Part shown: in pieces, positions 13,401 to 28,400 of the stretch | How the letters are laid out: each line of letters begins with the position of its first letter | Position numbering within the stretch: position 1 is the stretch's first letter | DNA from: Phlebotomus papatasi | Taxonomy: Eukaryota; Arthropoda; Insecta; Diptera; Psychodidae | DNA length: 64,000 bases | Assembly: GCF_024763615.1 (NCBI RefSeq) | Contig: NC_077223.1 | Span: 10,602,001 to 10,666,000, forward strand | Reading direction: 5' to 3' | Translations under genes and position numbers: made by a program | The notes under the pieces: generated by a model | Database searches by the model: none | What the model was told of the DNA's origin: nothing | The model's input: only the letters and a program-made list of their open reading frames with translations

Positions 13401-16400
13401 CCGTTTTCGCAGTCTTCGAAAACCGATTAACTATCTATCCGGATCACTATTGGTTATTTTGAAATACCACAGCCCAACTTGTCAAGGCCTTCCTCAGCAG
13501 AATTGTAGGCTAATGCCTTAAATTGACGAGAGTTTCAAAACTTTGGAGATGATAAAATAATGATCAAGCCATCTTCACAGATTCATGATTTTATTAGACA
13601 TCTGGCAAGTTAAAAAGGCACATGAAGGCTTTCCCCACAGAAAATTAATAGGCGTGCGATACGTTTTGTTCTAAATTGCTAAATTCCTTTTAATTCGATT
13701 AATACCAATTCATTCTAAAAGGTGCGTTCTTTACTCACTTCAACTTAAGGGTCTTGACAGACTTGAGGATTAGCCGAGAGGCGACTTAGCGTAATTGTAT
13801 TCAAAATAATGGTAAAACCGCATTTCTATCATTTTCCACTAAGCCGTCTCTCGGCTTAAGTTGTAAGTGTGTCTAAGGCATAAGAACTTTCCAAACCAGG
13901 ATAAGTGTGCCAAATTTTAGCATTGGAAAGTCCCAAGTTTGAAATGCAATATTTTTAATTACATATTTAAATTTCTTGTTCTCTTTTTTCTTGAGGGTTG
14001 TTTGGAAGCTTGAAAAGTAGATTATCATCTTTTTTTCTTTAAATAAGTTTTTAAAATATTGAAGAATAAATAATAAATATACACATTGGTTTGTGTGCTA
14101 TTCCGACCAGTTTGAGTGGAATTTCGGCCGCCTTGTTTGTAACCACCTTGTGTGAAACAAGGCATAGAAAATTGCAAAGCTGCATGCCGAACGAGTTTGA
14201 TGTTTAATTTAATACATTTATTTAAATCACAAGCCCTGAGATCTTCGGTGTAATTTACGTTGAAGATCTGAAGAATTGACCTTGATTAGATTCCCATAGC
14301 TATTTGCCTATCCTGAACTTTTGCAAGGCCTTTTCCACATAATCTTTTTTACAGAAGTGATGTTTTTTCTTACCTTGGGCCTTTGAAAAACCAAAACTAA
14401 AAAAAAAAAGAATTAAAAAATTAAGAATTTTGGGAGAGCAAAAGATGTGGGCAAAATAGTAAACACCATCCTACTGGAGAGGCACTCAGAAAATGTCTCT
14501 TTTTTGACACTAAATACATGATCCAGCTGGAATATTTTACTCGAAATCTGAAGCACTATTAACATGAACTAATATATACTTTAATCAAGACTAATCAATT
14601 TTCATGAAAAACATCAAAGATTATTCACACTTCACCGTAAACTACTAGATTTCCAACACTAGCGATATGTCAAATTTTTGTAAGACTTTCTCCACACCGA
14701 ATTTTCTATAACACAATTTTAATTAAAATTATCACCAAAATTTAACGATTTTAGTATTGTTTCATTCTAAAAAGAATAAATATTTAAAAGAGAAAAAAAT
14801 CATTGACTATTCGAAGATTAAATACATAATTTTAATTAATTTAGTTGCTTGGCCGAAGTTACACTCAAAGTGGCCGAAATTGAAAGCTGGCTGAAATTTA
14901 GCACAGTTATGCCGAAAATAGACACAGGCTGATCCTAGAGAATACTCAGCTCGTAAATTTTGGCGGTAAAGGATCAGCACAAACCATCATACACTGAGGA
15001 TTTAGGATCAAGGATTAGCGTTTTCAGCGTAAATTTCTATTAAATCTCCACACTTTGATTGCTGAAAGACTTCTTAAGTGCAACATCCATGGGTTTTTTC
15101 GTACAGTAAGGAGCACTATGACCTTCTCCTTACTCCAATCTTAATGCATTTTACGACTTTGCGATATTGCGTACCATTACTCTCCATGTTTTTTCACCCA
15201 ATTGACATTTCGAAAAGCACCCAAAAACCCCCAAAGTTAAGCTTTTTATTTTCAGCACTGGCGCTGATGTCGCCTAATCCTCGTAATTTCACTAGACCTC
15301 ACGAATTTAGAAGATCAGCCTGATCCTCCAAATTATGGACTGATCCGTGAGTGTATCGACACCAATCGTCATTTTTCGGGCTGATCCCTAAGCCGATCCC
15401 TGTGTCTATTTTGGGCTTTACCCTATATAAGGTAAAGTACCCTCTAGTCGGCCGGTTCCTCAACTCGGCCAGTTGAATTATTTAACCAATTTTTTAACGT
15501 ATTATAGTCAATTTCTATGAAATTTTCACTTATTTATGTTATATATAATATAATATACCTTATAATGTTAAATCGGTAAGACCATATTATAACAAATCTA
15601 AGTAAATTGAATAAATAGTCGCACTGGCCGAGTTGAGAAACCGGCCGACTAGAGGGTACTTTACCTTATAAGAATTCACAATAGACAATAAAATTACATT
15701 TATAACAGCCAAGGAGGAAATTTATGTGTCATAAATTTTAAATTTCTGTTAAAATTAAAGCCTCTTGATTTTTTTTAAATTATCTTAACCCTACGTCCCC
15801 CAACAACTTTTGAGGGATCTCGTGGAGTAGTTGATAAGAATGCCAATAGGCTTCGTGTCGATTCGACCACTACCTGAACTCTCGCAGTCTTAGTTCTGTC
15901 CGGTACACGACTTAATTTAACTGAGTTTCAATGTAGCTGTTTCCATTAAAAGTTTGAGAACTAAGAATTGAGAACAGTTGGTAGAGTTCTCTATTTAATC
16001 GATAAAAAATGGTATTTGTTAATCCGAAATTCGATATAAAAATTCCGAAAACACTCATGCAATCCATGCAACGGTCGTGAAGAGTGTATAATCCCATATT
16101 TTAAGGAAACGCAATCGAAGTCACTCACGAGGTCGAGCATTCCGCGAAGCTGATACCCAAATATTTTATTGGTAACCATAAAAAAAATCACAGTTAGCAA
16201 AAGTTAATCAGACCTTGTCACTGCCTTTGATATAAAATGATTTCACCATTAAAAAAAAAGCGTTTCAGTGTTGGAAAAAGAATCCAGTGAAAATTTTCCA
16301 TAGCGATTCATTGAGTATTAGTAATAAATCATATCCAGTCGAAAGCTCCATTCGATTTTCATTCATTATGCGAGCTTTTTTCCCATTCTCAGCCTTTCCT

Positions 16401-19400
16401 CTGGGCTCCGTTGGAAAATAATTCACAATCACACGTAATGAATTGTTAATTTACAACGAAATTACACATGAGCGAATAAAGTGGATTATGTAAAATTTCA
16501 GGACAATGTTATTAATTATTTCGGAACAAAAATACTTTTATGAGAATATTTTCCACTGAGTGCATTAATTGATTTTTGATTAAAACCAGTGTAAAATTCA
16601 TGTTGCTATACTCTTTAATTCTTTGATATGCTAAAGAAAAGACTCAAAGATTTTTTTGTTTTTTTTTTTTTTTGTCATTCCCTATATTTCTCTTGGGAAT
16701 CTTCTACGCCCTGGGTGAAATGTTATGAATTCGAGTGTGAAAATCAATAGAATTCGACATTGAATCCAATTTTATCCCAGAAATCAAAGGAAAGGTGGTT
16801 GGGAAAAGAGGTAGCAGAGAAGCTCCTAAATTTTCCCACTGAATTGCAAAATGGTAAAATTTTAGAATAATTCGTACAGGGTATCACACAATCAGGATGA
16901 AGATTATGGTGAAATCATCAATGGGAAATTATGCAGGAAATTGCTAGTCTAGTCTATCCGCACATACCCTTCCTTTATTGTTGAATTTAATACCCCCCGA
17001 CCATGGAAATTAATTTTTTATTGAGCACAATTTCCTTGGTAAACACCCTTTGTCGATTGAAAACACTAACTTGGGGTTGCTTTTTTTTCTTCACTTTAAT
17101 TTCTAGCGAAAAAAAATTACATTAAATATGATGTCTTTGGGGTAAGGTAAGTAAAACAGCAAGGTGCAATAATTATGCAAACAAGTTGAATGACTATTGA
17201 CACGAGAATCCAATTAACATGCAATTTCTAAAACCATTTCTTATCGAAGTTCATTTTCACCATGGAACACCTTCTCAGTTCTCTGGATTTATAAGCTCTC
17301 AACCCCCCCCCTCCCCCCAAAGGAATTTGAGCAGCAATGTTAAATTTTATTGAGTTTCAAAATTATTACTTCAGACCAAAAATGTAATGCACAATTTTAT
17401 GATTTGCGTAAAAATTTTTAATGGAAATTCTTTTCAAATGAACTTTAGTGCTTTGAAATGAAAGATTTGTGTGAACCCAAATAGACTTAAGCTAATCCTC
17501 GAGAATATTTAGCCTCTAAAATTTGACAGTAAAGATTTATTCGAAATTGTCATACACTGAAGGATTAAGATCTTCGCGATTATAGGTCCTTTGAATAAAT
17601 CTCCTTTACTTAAGCCTTTCCTTTCAAATTTTACAGACTAATAAACATTCTCAAGGATCAGCCTGCGTCAATTTGAGCCCTTAAGACCTATACACATTGG
17701 GAACAATTTTTGTCAAAAATTGTATTTTTTACAGAATTTTGACATTTCCACCTACAGCAATGCAGAGAATTTCTTTCAAAAAAGCAATTTTTGACGAAAA
17801 TTGCTCTCAATGTAGAGACTATTAGGCTGTACCCAGAAAGTTTGCCTTGTTAGTATTCTTCAATTGCGAGTGTTTGAGCACTTACGTTTAATTTGTTTAA
17901 TTTTGAATACAAACAAATATCAATCAGAGTATAATGCCCAACGCACAATAACTTTTGTTTTGTAAACATTTTTTTGACATTTCTGTGAGAGTGAATGAGA
18001 TCTAGATATAGTCATCTCGCTTACTCTCAGAGAAAAGTTTGAAAACATGTTTAGAAATAAAAGTTATTGTGCGCTGGTCATAATGACTAGCGCACAATGA
18101 CTTTTGTTTGTAAACATGTTTTCAAAATTTCCCATGAGAATGAGCGAGATGACTAGATCTAGATCTCATTCACTCTCATTGAAATGTTAAAAACATGTTT
18201 ACTAAACAAAAGTTATTGTGCGTTAGGCATAATGCCCAACACACAATAACTTTTGTTTGTAAACATGTTTTCAAAATTTTCTATGAGAATGAGCGAGATA
18301 ACTAGATCGAGATCTCATTCACTCTCATTGAAAAGTCAAAAACATGTTTACTAAACAAAAGTTATTGTGTGTTGGGCATTATGACCAGCGCACAATAACT
18401 TATGTTTAGTAAACATTTTTTTGACATTTTAATAAGAGATAATGAGCTCTAGATCCAGTCATCTCGCTCTGTCTTATTTTAAATGTTGAAAACATTTTTA
18501 CAAACAAATCATAACTCTCAATCTATAATCCTTTCCAAAATAGAGACCGAAAAAAATGTCCGCCTTCACCTGGAATTGAACACGAGATTCTTCGATATCT
18601 ACAAGAATTCCAGCTCGGAAATAATCAAATCATCAAATTATTAAAAATCTGTTAGTAAAACAATTAAAAGAAACATCAAAGTTTAATATGATACTTTATG
18701 CAACATATAATATAGAAAACCCGTATACCAGTGCAAGCGGTGGAGCAGTGTCTAACGCATGATATTTTACTGAAAGGCCTGGGTTCAAGTCTGTTTCGTT
18801 CAGTGTTTTTCTTTTTTATTGTGTTTTTTTTTTATTGTTTTCGCTTGTGCATTTTATTCTTTATTCGAAAAACTGGACAAACATTGCTACACAGTAAAAA
18901 ATTGTGTGAGAAAAAAGATGTGTATGGAAAAAGTTGTGTAATATTACAAGCATTTTGGTTGGAAATTGTAGAATTACTATCATATTTGTAGTATGATACT
19001 AGCATAATGTTAATAAAATTATGTTTGTGTAATAAAATTTGTGTATGGGAAAATTTGTGTGAGAACTGTCAAAATTTCATTGTTCACTATTGCAATTTTT
19101 CTAAGATTTCAGTTTTTTTTCGCATTTCTAAGCATCTAATTGTCTTCTAGAATCATTCATTGAATTCTTAAAATGTGCTTCAGTCATGAAAAATGAAAAA
19201 TAATTATGTAATAACAGAAAACAAAGAAAACATTACATAAATTTGAAAAATTGACAATGCAACTCTTGGTCATTTGCTTAACAAAAGTAAGTGAGTTCGT
19301 GGCGCAACCGGAAAATATGCGACCATCAACGCAAAGATTCTAAGATCAAGTCTTAGACCTGCTCTTCATATTTTTTTCTTTTTTTTCTGTTTAATAGATA

Positions 19401-22400
19401 GACTTTTAACAGATGACAAACATAAACCTAACAAAAATTCTGTACAGTCAAAATTATAGAAAATAAAACCGTTTTATAAAATACACAACAATACAACACA
19501 CAAAAATCAACACACAAAAATGACAATATACAAATCTCACAACCATAATGCTCGTGCAAAAATTACCAACCATAACTAATGGTTGTAAATTTTTTTACTG
19601 TGTATATAATATAAGTGACAGTTCTATTACAGATCGTGATAATACTCAACCATAAATTTGATAAATTATTTTCTGCTTTCTTATTGATTCATTTTCAACT
19701 GAGAGATGTTACTAATTGACTTATTTCATTGATACATTTTCAATCAGTTTACAATGATCGTGGTTTGAAATTTTAAGTAAAAAGGTACAAAACTTATTCA
19801 TGATAAAATGTACATGTTTAAAGCAAAAAAAATAAAATAAAATAAAAACCTGGAAGAGAACCAGACTTGAACCCGGGGCACTTCCGTAAAATGTCCTGCG
19901 TGAAACCACTGCACCACCGCTTCTTTCACTGGCTTACAGATTTTCTTTATAGTATGTTGCATAAAGTATTATTTTAAATGTCGATGGATTTTTTTAAATA
20001 ATTAACCAAATATCGTACGTTTTGAGAATAGCACGTTTGATTTAACGACCTTCTGCGTTATTGGGCAAAGTGGGAAAAATCATAGATTAAAAAAATATAT
20101 GATCCTTGTTGGTGGAACATTCGCTTGGATAGAGCGTAATCCTCAGATCAATCCTGGGTAAATACAAGATTTTTTTCCTGTTTCTACCTTGGTGAGGATT
20201 GCATACATAAGTGACTCAGTAGACGGCCGTATCCTGATTCTTTATTCCTTTTACACTTCCATAATTTTATTATGACCAAGAAAGGCATTATATTAAAAAC
20301 TTCGTCATCCGCTAAGAGATGAGGGTCCTAAGCATGTTATAGGAATGACGGATTAGGATTGGTGAGTTGCCATCGACTGGGTTAAGAATAGTTGAATGGA
20401 CAGTACGCTCTACAAACATAATAGTCTTTTGACAAACTTTTAACAAATATCATCACGAACTGCTTCTGTCAGGGCATAGTCAATGAGTTTATTTGGAAGA
20501 ATGAGCATTGATACACCTCAAATTTAAATTATAAAGGCTTCAAATATTGAAATTGTACTGACTTTGTGATATGATGGAGGTAGATTTGCATTCGATCCTC
20601 ATTATGAATTTCCGTTTAGTGAAAAAAAAAATCTGGTGACATACTTAACGTTTTAATCCAATTCTGAAACTCTTAAAAGCTAAATATTTCAAGATATCGA
20701 TCTGTGATTTTCTACAACCCCACACGAAAACCATATCAAATATATTGCATATCATTGATGAATTAAAAATGTGTTTTTCACAAAAATTAAAATAGACGTT
20801 TGACATGAGAAAGCCGCTAATTAATTCTCATTTAAATGTGAATAAATGCAGCTTTATGCCATATGCTTCCATTTTCCAGCTTTCACACATCAGGAAATTC
20901 CAATTATTTGATAATATAGTTGTGAGAGCGGAAAATAGCTTCAGTACAACTTCTCTAATATTTCCTGGGAACAACGACTGATCCCAAAAATTATCCTCTT
21001 CGCCACACAATGTTGCATGAAATAATCAAAATGTGAATCAGATGCAGGGAAATGAATTAATTTGCATTGTGTTATATGGAAAAGTAGAATCAGTGAATGA
21101 ACCTTGTAGCTAGAATTTCATTAAAAGTTGCTTTTCCACCCCTCTACATCCCCCTTTGAAGGTGGACTGGGGATATTTTCAAATTACAATTAAATTCATA
21201 AAATCCACCCATTTCTACACCCCTCGGGTCGTCTCGTGCCATCTGGCCCACGCTCCATGTCCCAGCCAGCACAATTTTGCGTCCATCTTGGAGATTAAGT
21301 ATGCTTTAAAAGGAACTTGGTACGCTTCGCTTTTGGACGTAGATGGAGGATTTATTGATGCAATTGATGGAAGAATTTATTGCTGTTGTGATTTTTTTGC
21401 AAAGACTCGGAAAGGGAAACAAGTTCCCAAGGGAGAACTTTCGAGGAAAAGATGTGGAGAAAAAAAGTGACTCGCGAGATATTTATGAGGAAAACTATTA
21501 GATTTTTTTCTCCTGTAACGAAGACTCGTTTTTATATTATAGTTCTTGTACAATCAAAATGGAGAAAAATCCCGCACCATCACCTATCTTCAACAATTAA
21601 AACTATTCCATTTTCTCAGCTATTGCACAGGAAAACGTTTAACGATTTATAATATAAGCATCAGTCAGTTTATTTTCTTTCTTTTACATTCATTTGCATA
21701 CCTATCATCTCATTGGTCTTCTACTAAAACAAGACGGGTGTGAATTTTATCCAATGTCGGTTAAGGGGTTACGTTCTTCAAAAAGACTAAAAAAAAAAAC
21801 AACATATTTTCTATAAGTTTTTTCAATATTGTAAATAAAATAACTTAACTTTATTAATCTTATGGCGTTATCACACTTGCACATTAAAATTTTAATGTGA
21901 TTCACATTAATTGTCGCTTGTGAGCGTCCAAATATGTTATTTGTGTCTTTGAGTCACTTAATATTTGGGGTTTTTCTATTTAATGATAAAGAAGTTGACC
22001 TGGCTTGCAAAAATAAGTTTAAATTTATCTAAAGCATAAATATTTTTCACATTAAAAAATTAAAGAGAAAATCGCATTAATTTTTCGCATTAATGCTATA
22101 AATCAATTTATATCAAATTTTTCGGGCCAAGTCTACCTTTTCATCAACAAATAGATCAAATTTTGAATATAAAATGATTCAAACACACAAATTACACATT
22201 TGGACTCTCACCGGCGACAATTAATGTGAATCATATCAAAATTTTAATGTGCAAATGTGATAACACAGTTAGGCATATAAAAGTGCAAGAAATTTTCAAG
22301 TGCAAATTTTCATTTAAAAATTTTAAAAATTCAATCGCTGGGACCTGATTTTCGAAAACGTTTTTGAAACAATAAAATTAGGGGAAGGCTTTCAGACTTC

Positions 22401-25400
22401 GCATACATTCTGGTTTCAAATAGATGGATAGATAGATACATAGATATTTATTTATCATATAGGAAAAATACTTTGTATTTTTCTCATATTCCTTTATAGA
22501 CTTATGACCCTTTGACCTATTTATTACGCTAAATTACCTACCGAATTACGCCAGAATGTGTACGTAGCCTTAAAGCCTTCCCTTACTTTTCGGTAGAAAA
22601 TTACTCAAAGTAGATTCATCAAAAAGCAAAGAAAAACCAAATAATATCCTTTTAACAAATAAGCCAAATTAGTCCTTGAACGAAGCATTTATGAAAGAAA
22701 ATTAAAATTAGACTTTTGCGAGCATTTTATGCAAAATATTATCATTTTCGACGTTTTTTATACTACGTTTTATCTTGTAAAGTAAGTTGTGATCAAGGAA
22801 TCATAGAATCCTTAGTTTGGACTAGATTCCCATCTGCTAACAGGAATTATCTGGGAAATAGCAATCTGTTTTTCGAGTTTAGATAAATCTATTTACCCTG
22901 AGCAATCGTGCCTACCGAAAAGTAATTTTAAAAAAATATCTCTGAAAATCAGGTAATCACAACGGCAGAAGTTTAAAATTTTTTAAACGAAGTTTAACTC
23001 ATCAGCTAACAGGAAATATTTAGTTTTTTGACGTCAGATGAATATAGTGGAGACTGGGGCAAAAACTCACAAAAAGGATATATTATTTTTTTTATAAGCT
23101 ACCACCCGGAAATTTCTAATTAGTCCAACTTTATAAGAAATTTATTCCTCTACACTTTTGTTAGAATAACGTTTTCTCTATCTGAATATAAAAAAAAACG
23201 CTTTTCAAGCTATTTTTGAAGAAGTCACACAAGAGACTGCTAATCGTTTGACCAATGCAAGCAACAAGCGGAGACACCTGGCAATGACGTTTCTTTTAGC
23301 TGTGAAACATCAGAAAGTGCTTCGGTTTTTGTTACTTTTTGCCCCTTACCTTTTGTCACTTTTTACCCCGAGTGGTCATTTTTAATAAAAGGATTACTGG
23401 AGAAAAGAATCTTTAGAAAATGTTAAAACGGATAGCAGCTTCGTATTCGAAGAATCCATAAATCATTTCAGCATGCATCAATTTTTGGAAAATAAATAGG
23501 CAAAAATTGATATCTTCTGCAAGGAAAATATTTCAAAAATAGGGCTAAAAATGTTGATATTTTTTATTTTCTAAATTTCTTGTTTAAATTCTAAGAAACC
23601 CACGGCATTGAAGAAGGTCTATGGAGGCTAGGGGAGACCGGGACAGAATTAGCCACGCATGGTATTAGACAGTGCGATGTTATAGCTTCTCTTAGTTAGA
23701 AGGAATATTAAAGTAACCACTATTTATTCCAAATAAACACTTGTCTTCCTATTCATTGAAGTATTTGCAAGCACTATACAAACATTTTATTGTAAATAAT
23801 ACGCAATGATAAATTTCATTTGGCTAATCTGTCCCGGTCTCCCTATCTATGGAAGAAATTCTAAGTTGCTTTTCTTTCATATTGGAAGATACTGAATTTT
23901 GAAATTAGGCAACATTACTAATTATTTAGACCCTATATTCTGAGAAATTTTGTCTACCAAAAAGTAAGTTTTTTTTTTTTCAAAAACCGTTTCGAAAAAA
24001 AACATATCTCAACTACTGGATTTTTAAAATTTTCAAATTAAATAGTAAAAATGTTGTACATTTATATTTTTAAGAGCTCGAATTAAATATTTAGTTTTAT
24101 TATGTTAAAAAAAAAGTTGTCAAGGAAATATACGTTTTTTAGCTTCTTGACCCACGTAACCCCTTAAAAGACTGTTCATTCACTATTAATTTTTGTTTTC
24201 AGGTTTTTTAGAACATAATATGACAAAGTAGCGCTATTTAGTAGTTTTCAGTTCACAATATTAAAATAGTAAAATATAAGAAGTATTTCGACTCAAGTTT
24301 CGGACAATTCAATATTCTACTACGTTCTCAAGGTTCTTAATGGATTTGATCCATTGTTTTTTTCTGAAAATTTGAGGCGTTGGAATAGCTATTAAAATAT
24401 TGTATTATGTATGAAAAGTTTTAAAAACATAATGAAAAATTGAGTTGTTCGAAGCTTGAGTCGTCCGAAGGTAGCGCGCTTTCTCCGATTTCACGTAGAG
24501 GAAAGCGCGCTACCTTCGGACGACTCAAGGTTCGAACAATTCAATTTTTTTCTCTATGTTCCTTATGGATTTTGCCCATAGCTCTTTTCTGAAAATTTGA
24601 GGAATTGAACTAGCTAATAAAATATGATATTATAATGAGTTTAATTCATTTATAAGGCATTGAAAAAAAATATTTATGCGAAGTATAAATCGTCCAAAGG
24701 TAGCGCCTTTTTCCCTAGTGAGAAAAATGTTAATATTATCAATTTCTTTTAAAATAGGTAAATAGGTAAGCATTTTACTTTTATATATATATATATACAT
24801 TAACTTTATTAATAGTTGTCACGCGAAAACTTAAAATTCTTCGCCGAATGTCATTCAAGTTGTAAAACTATTTACGGTGGAACTTTTGCATTATTTGTTT
24901 ATGTTCTTTTTTTTTAATGTACCTCCAAAGAAAAGTATTTTTCTCTGCACTTAATATTCCCTTCAGATTTCCCGGTTGTTTCCCAGTTTCAACAGCAACA
25001 CATGCAAAATTATTATCATTTGGGCTGATTTTTGAGCATGGAAATAAAAATTCAAATAGGCTCTCAATCGTCCCTTACAAATAAAATCGAAATAAAATTT
25101 AAAGCAATAATTCCCTTGAAATAAAATAAGAAGAAAAAAAAGCTCCCTGGAGAGAAATCGATACAGGATGCGTGGTATACCCTCTCAATCACAAATTCTT
25201 GGATTAGCATGAGAAATCGCTAAATTTATTTACCTATTGAAATTCCTTCCGGGAAAATATTCACGAATAAAATTCACCCAATTCTCTCTTCGTGGATATT
25301 TTAAACACCTCGAAGGTGATTTTGTCTGTTTTTTTTTATTGTATATTTTCTCTCCACGTCGACCTGGAGGGAAAATTATGCTATATAACAAGCAAATTCT

Positions 25401-28400
25401 ACCACCGAAAGAGCAGCGATAAGATGGTTAGAGACTTTTCCTTTTGGCAATATTTCAGTATAGGTAAATAAATGCATTTTAAATTTATGGGAAACATGTT
25501 TGAAAATCAATCCAATTGAGATGTTCAATTTGGAAATATTCCTACATATAAGTTGTAGGGGATCTTTTTTCTATATATATCGCAAGGGAATTTCGCATAA
25601 TGCTGAAATTTGCCAGAATCTACGAGTTTACCTTCATAATTGTCAGGATATTATTGTTATCAGTGACTATAAGTGATTATTCGGTCTACTGTTGATCATC
25701 AATTTGATGTCAAAAAAGGCAAAATAGATGCAATTTCCCATAGATCAAAATCTAGGGATTTAAACTTCATTTTAGAGTTCTCATTTATACCAAACTCTAG
25801 CATAATCGACTAATTTTCACACTGATATTTCACACTAATCCAATAAAATATGCATTCCAGAAATGGTACGTTATATATGTGGCCTTAAATTACAAATAAA
25901 CCAACTTTCACCTAGAATTTTACCCCCTATCACACGCTAACCAATTCTCTCATTAATTCTGCAATTCCATCTGCAAAATTCAATTTTCCAGCTCGAAACA
26001 TCATGACACGCCAAAATACCAAAGTTTTGGAAGCAATTGAGCCACGAGCGCCGAATTGTGGCCAGAGAAGAGAACGCTAAAAAAGAAGTACCCACAACCC
26101 GCCACCCTTCCAAAAGGCGAGAAATAGCGGATGATTTGTACATGTGGCTGCCAAGGGGATGGTGGTATGTTATATGTCATGCAAGGCGGTGGATGTTTAA
26201 CGAAACTGTCGGGTAATTGATACAGATGAGCTTCTCCCACGTGAAATACATACTAATAATGGGTGCAAATGTTCGCGAAACGGGAGTGATTTGTGTTTGT
26301 GATGGAGCTGCTAATGTTACAAGGTGACTGTAAAATATTTCTTCACTAATATGGTGGTCTTGGGGTGAGCTTTTAGGGATGAATATGAGAAGAAAATTAA
26401 ATGGCATTTTCACACGTTCCACCGACTGGACATGAATTATTCAGTGGAGTTTTGCTGGGAACTTGATTGAAATAGTGCCCTGAAGCAGAAGAGAAAAAAA
26501 AATATCCCAAACGTAGGCGGAAATTTTTGGTTGACTCACGAGGTTTCCAAAAGATGATACTTGCTGGAAAATTTTGCAACCCCTTTTTTCCCGACTGCAC
26601 AACTTTTGCCCAGAATCACTAGAGCATAACTTTAATTTTCCACTATGTGGCGAACTTGAGTAGGGGGAACCTGTATATTTTGTCTAAGATTCCTATACGG
26701 TTTTCATAGGGCTATTACATTGGAAAATATTAATGGTGTTAGAAAATTTATGTTAGGCACTTCTCTTTTGTTCCCTTAAAGTTAGCATGACCACAGTAAT
26801 ACAAAACATTTTGTAATTTCGTTTCTGCAGGAAGAGAATTATAAGAATTAGATAAAAATTAGACCACGCCCCCAATAAGTCTTGCACAGAGAACGAAAAT
26901 AATGAAAATTTACAAAATTAATGAGCTTTTTTTTCAATTTAGGTTTACTCGATTTAGTTTTAGAATTAATCCACGCCTGTATAGCTTGATTCTTAGTTAA
27001 AGGAAACTTCTAGCCCCACCCACAGCTAAATTTGTGGGCGTGACTTGTTAATGTGTGTCATATTACTATCTCATTTTTTCAGCTTCAATTATAGCTCAAC
27101 CCTAATACGGGTCCCGGTCAAAATCCTGAATGGGCCAAAATCCCGGAAGGAAAAATCCCGAATTCTTAAAAGTGTTACAGCTACTCCCACGATTGTGCCC
27201 GCGCTTGCTGGAGGCAAAGGGAAATCTTCTGTGTCTTAGGAAATTATTCTAAACATTTTCCTCCATATAATTTCATCCCTTTCAGAATTTTGAATATTCA
27301 GGATTTTGGCTTTCGGGATTTTGGCCTTTTCGGGATTTTGGCGTTCGGGATTTTGGCTTTCGGGATTTTGGCTGCCACCGCCCTAATACAGAAAAGGATT
27401 AGCAAGGGCACTTTTCTTGCCATAAACAGCTTTTAGAAATGACATGTAAACATTAAGAAAGAAAAAAAAACCACTTAAGACAAAAGTGTAAAGAATTAAA
27501 TTTCTTATCAAAATATAATTGAATGTTTACGTTCAGTAATACCCGTACTACCCCTTTCGCTTTGAGATCCCTCTTCGGTTGGGGTTTACACTGTACCGAT
27601 TCGAAGATATGTCAGAGAAACTTATCTAAAAACCCGTTCAAAGTTTGAAAATTTAAATCGACGACTTGAACAAAGATGAATAACTTCGTGAAAAGGACAT
27701 TTATTTGAATACAATTTAAATTCCGTACTTCTATCAATCTGAAATTAAACAAAAATACACAGTAATGCACTTCCAGTGGAGAATGGGGCAAAAAGTCACA
27801 CATCGAAAATTTCAAAATTCAATATCTTCCAAGATTAAAAAAAAGATAGTGGCTTAAATTTTTTTCCATAGGCAGCCTCCATAGACCTTCTTCAATATCG
27901 TAAGTGTCTTAGAATTCGAACAAGGAATTTAAAAAATTAAAAAATATATATATTGAAATTTTTAGTCCTGTTTTTAAAATATTTTCCTTGCAGCAGACAT
28001 CAATTTTTACCTTTATTTTACAAAATCGATGTAATGCTGAATATTTCCTAAATGATTTGGATTCTTTGAATACGAAGCCGATATCTATTTTAGCATTCCC
28101 AAAGGATTCTTTTCTCCAGAAATCCTTATATTAAAAATGACCACTTGGGGTAAAAAGTAACAAAAGGTAAGGGGCAAAAAGTAACAAAAACCGAAGCAAT
28201 TTCTGATGTCTCACGGCGAAAAGAAACGTCATTGCCATGTATTATCGTTTGTTGCTGTACACAGTAATGCCCAACGCACAATAACTTTTGTTTTTAAACA
28301 GGTTTTCAAAATTTCTTATGAGAGTGAGCGAGATGACTAGATTCAGATCTCACTCACTCTAACTGAAATATCAAAAACACGTTTACAAAACAAAAGTTAT

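Noticed and set aside
17936..18510. CRISPR-like array
   Set aside because: The repeats are palindromic ~144 bp units with 5-6 bp spacers in an intron of an animal gene; not CRISPR.
19856..19932. Functional tRNA gene
   Set aside because: A- and B-box words are good but the intervening part does not form a convincing anticodon arm, and an inverted copy lies nearby; SINE or pseudogene is more likely.
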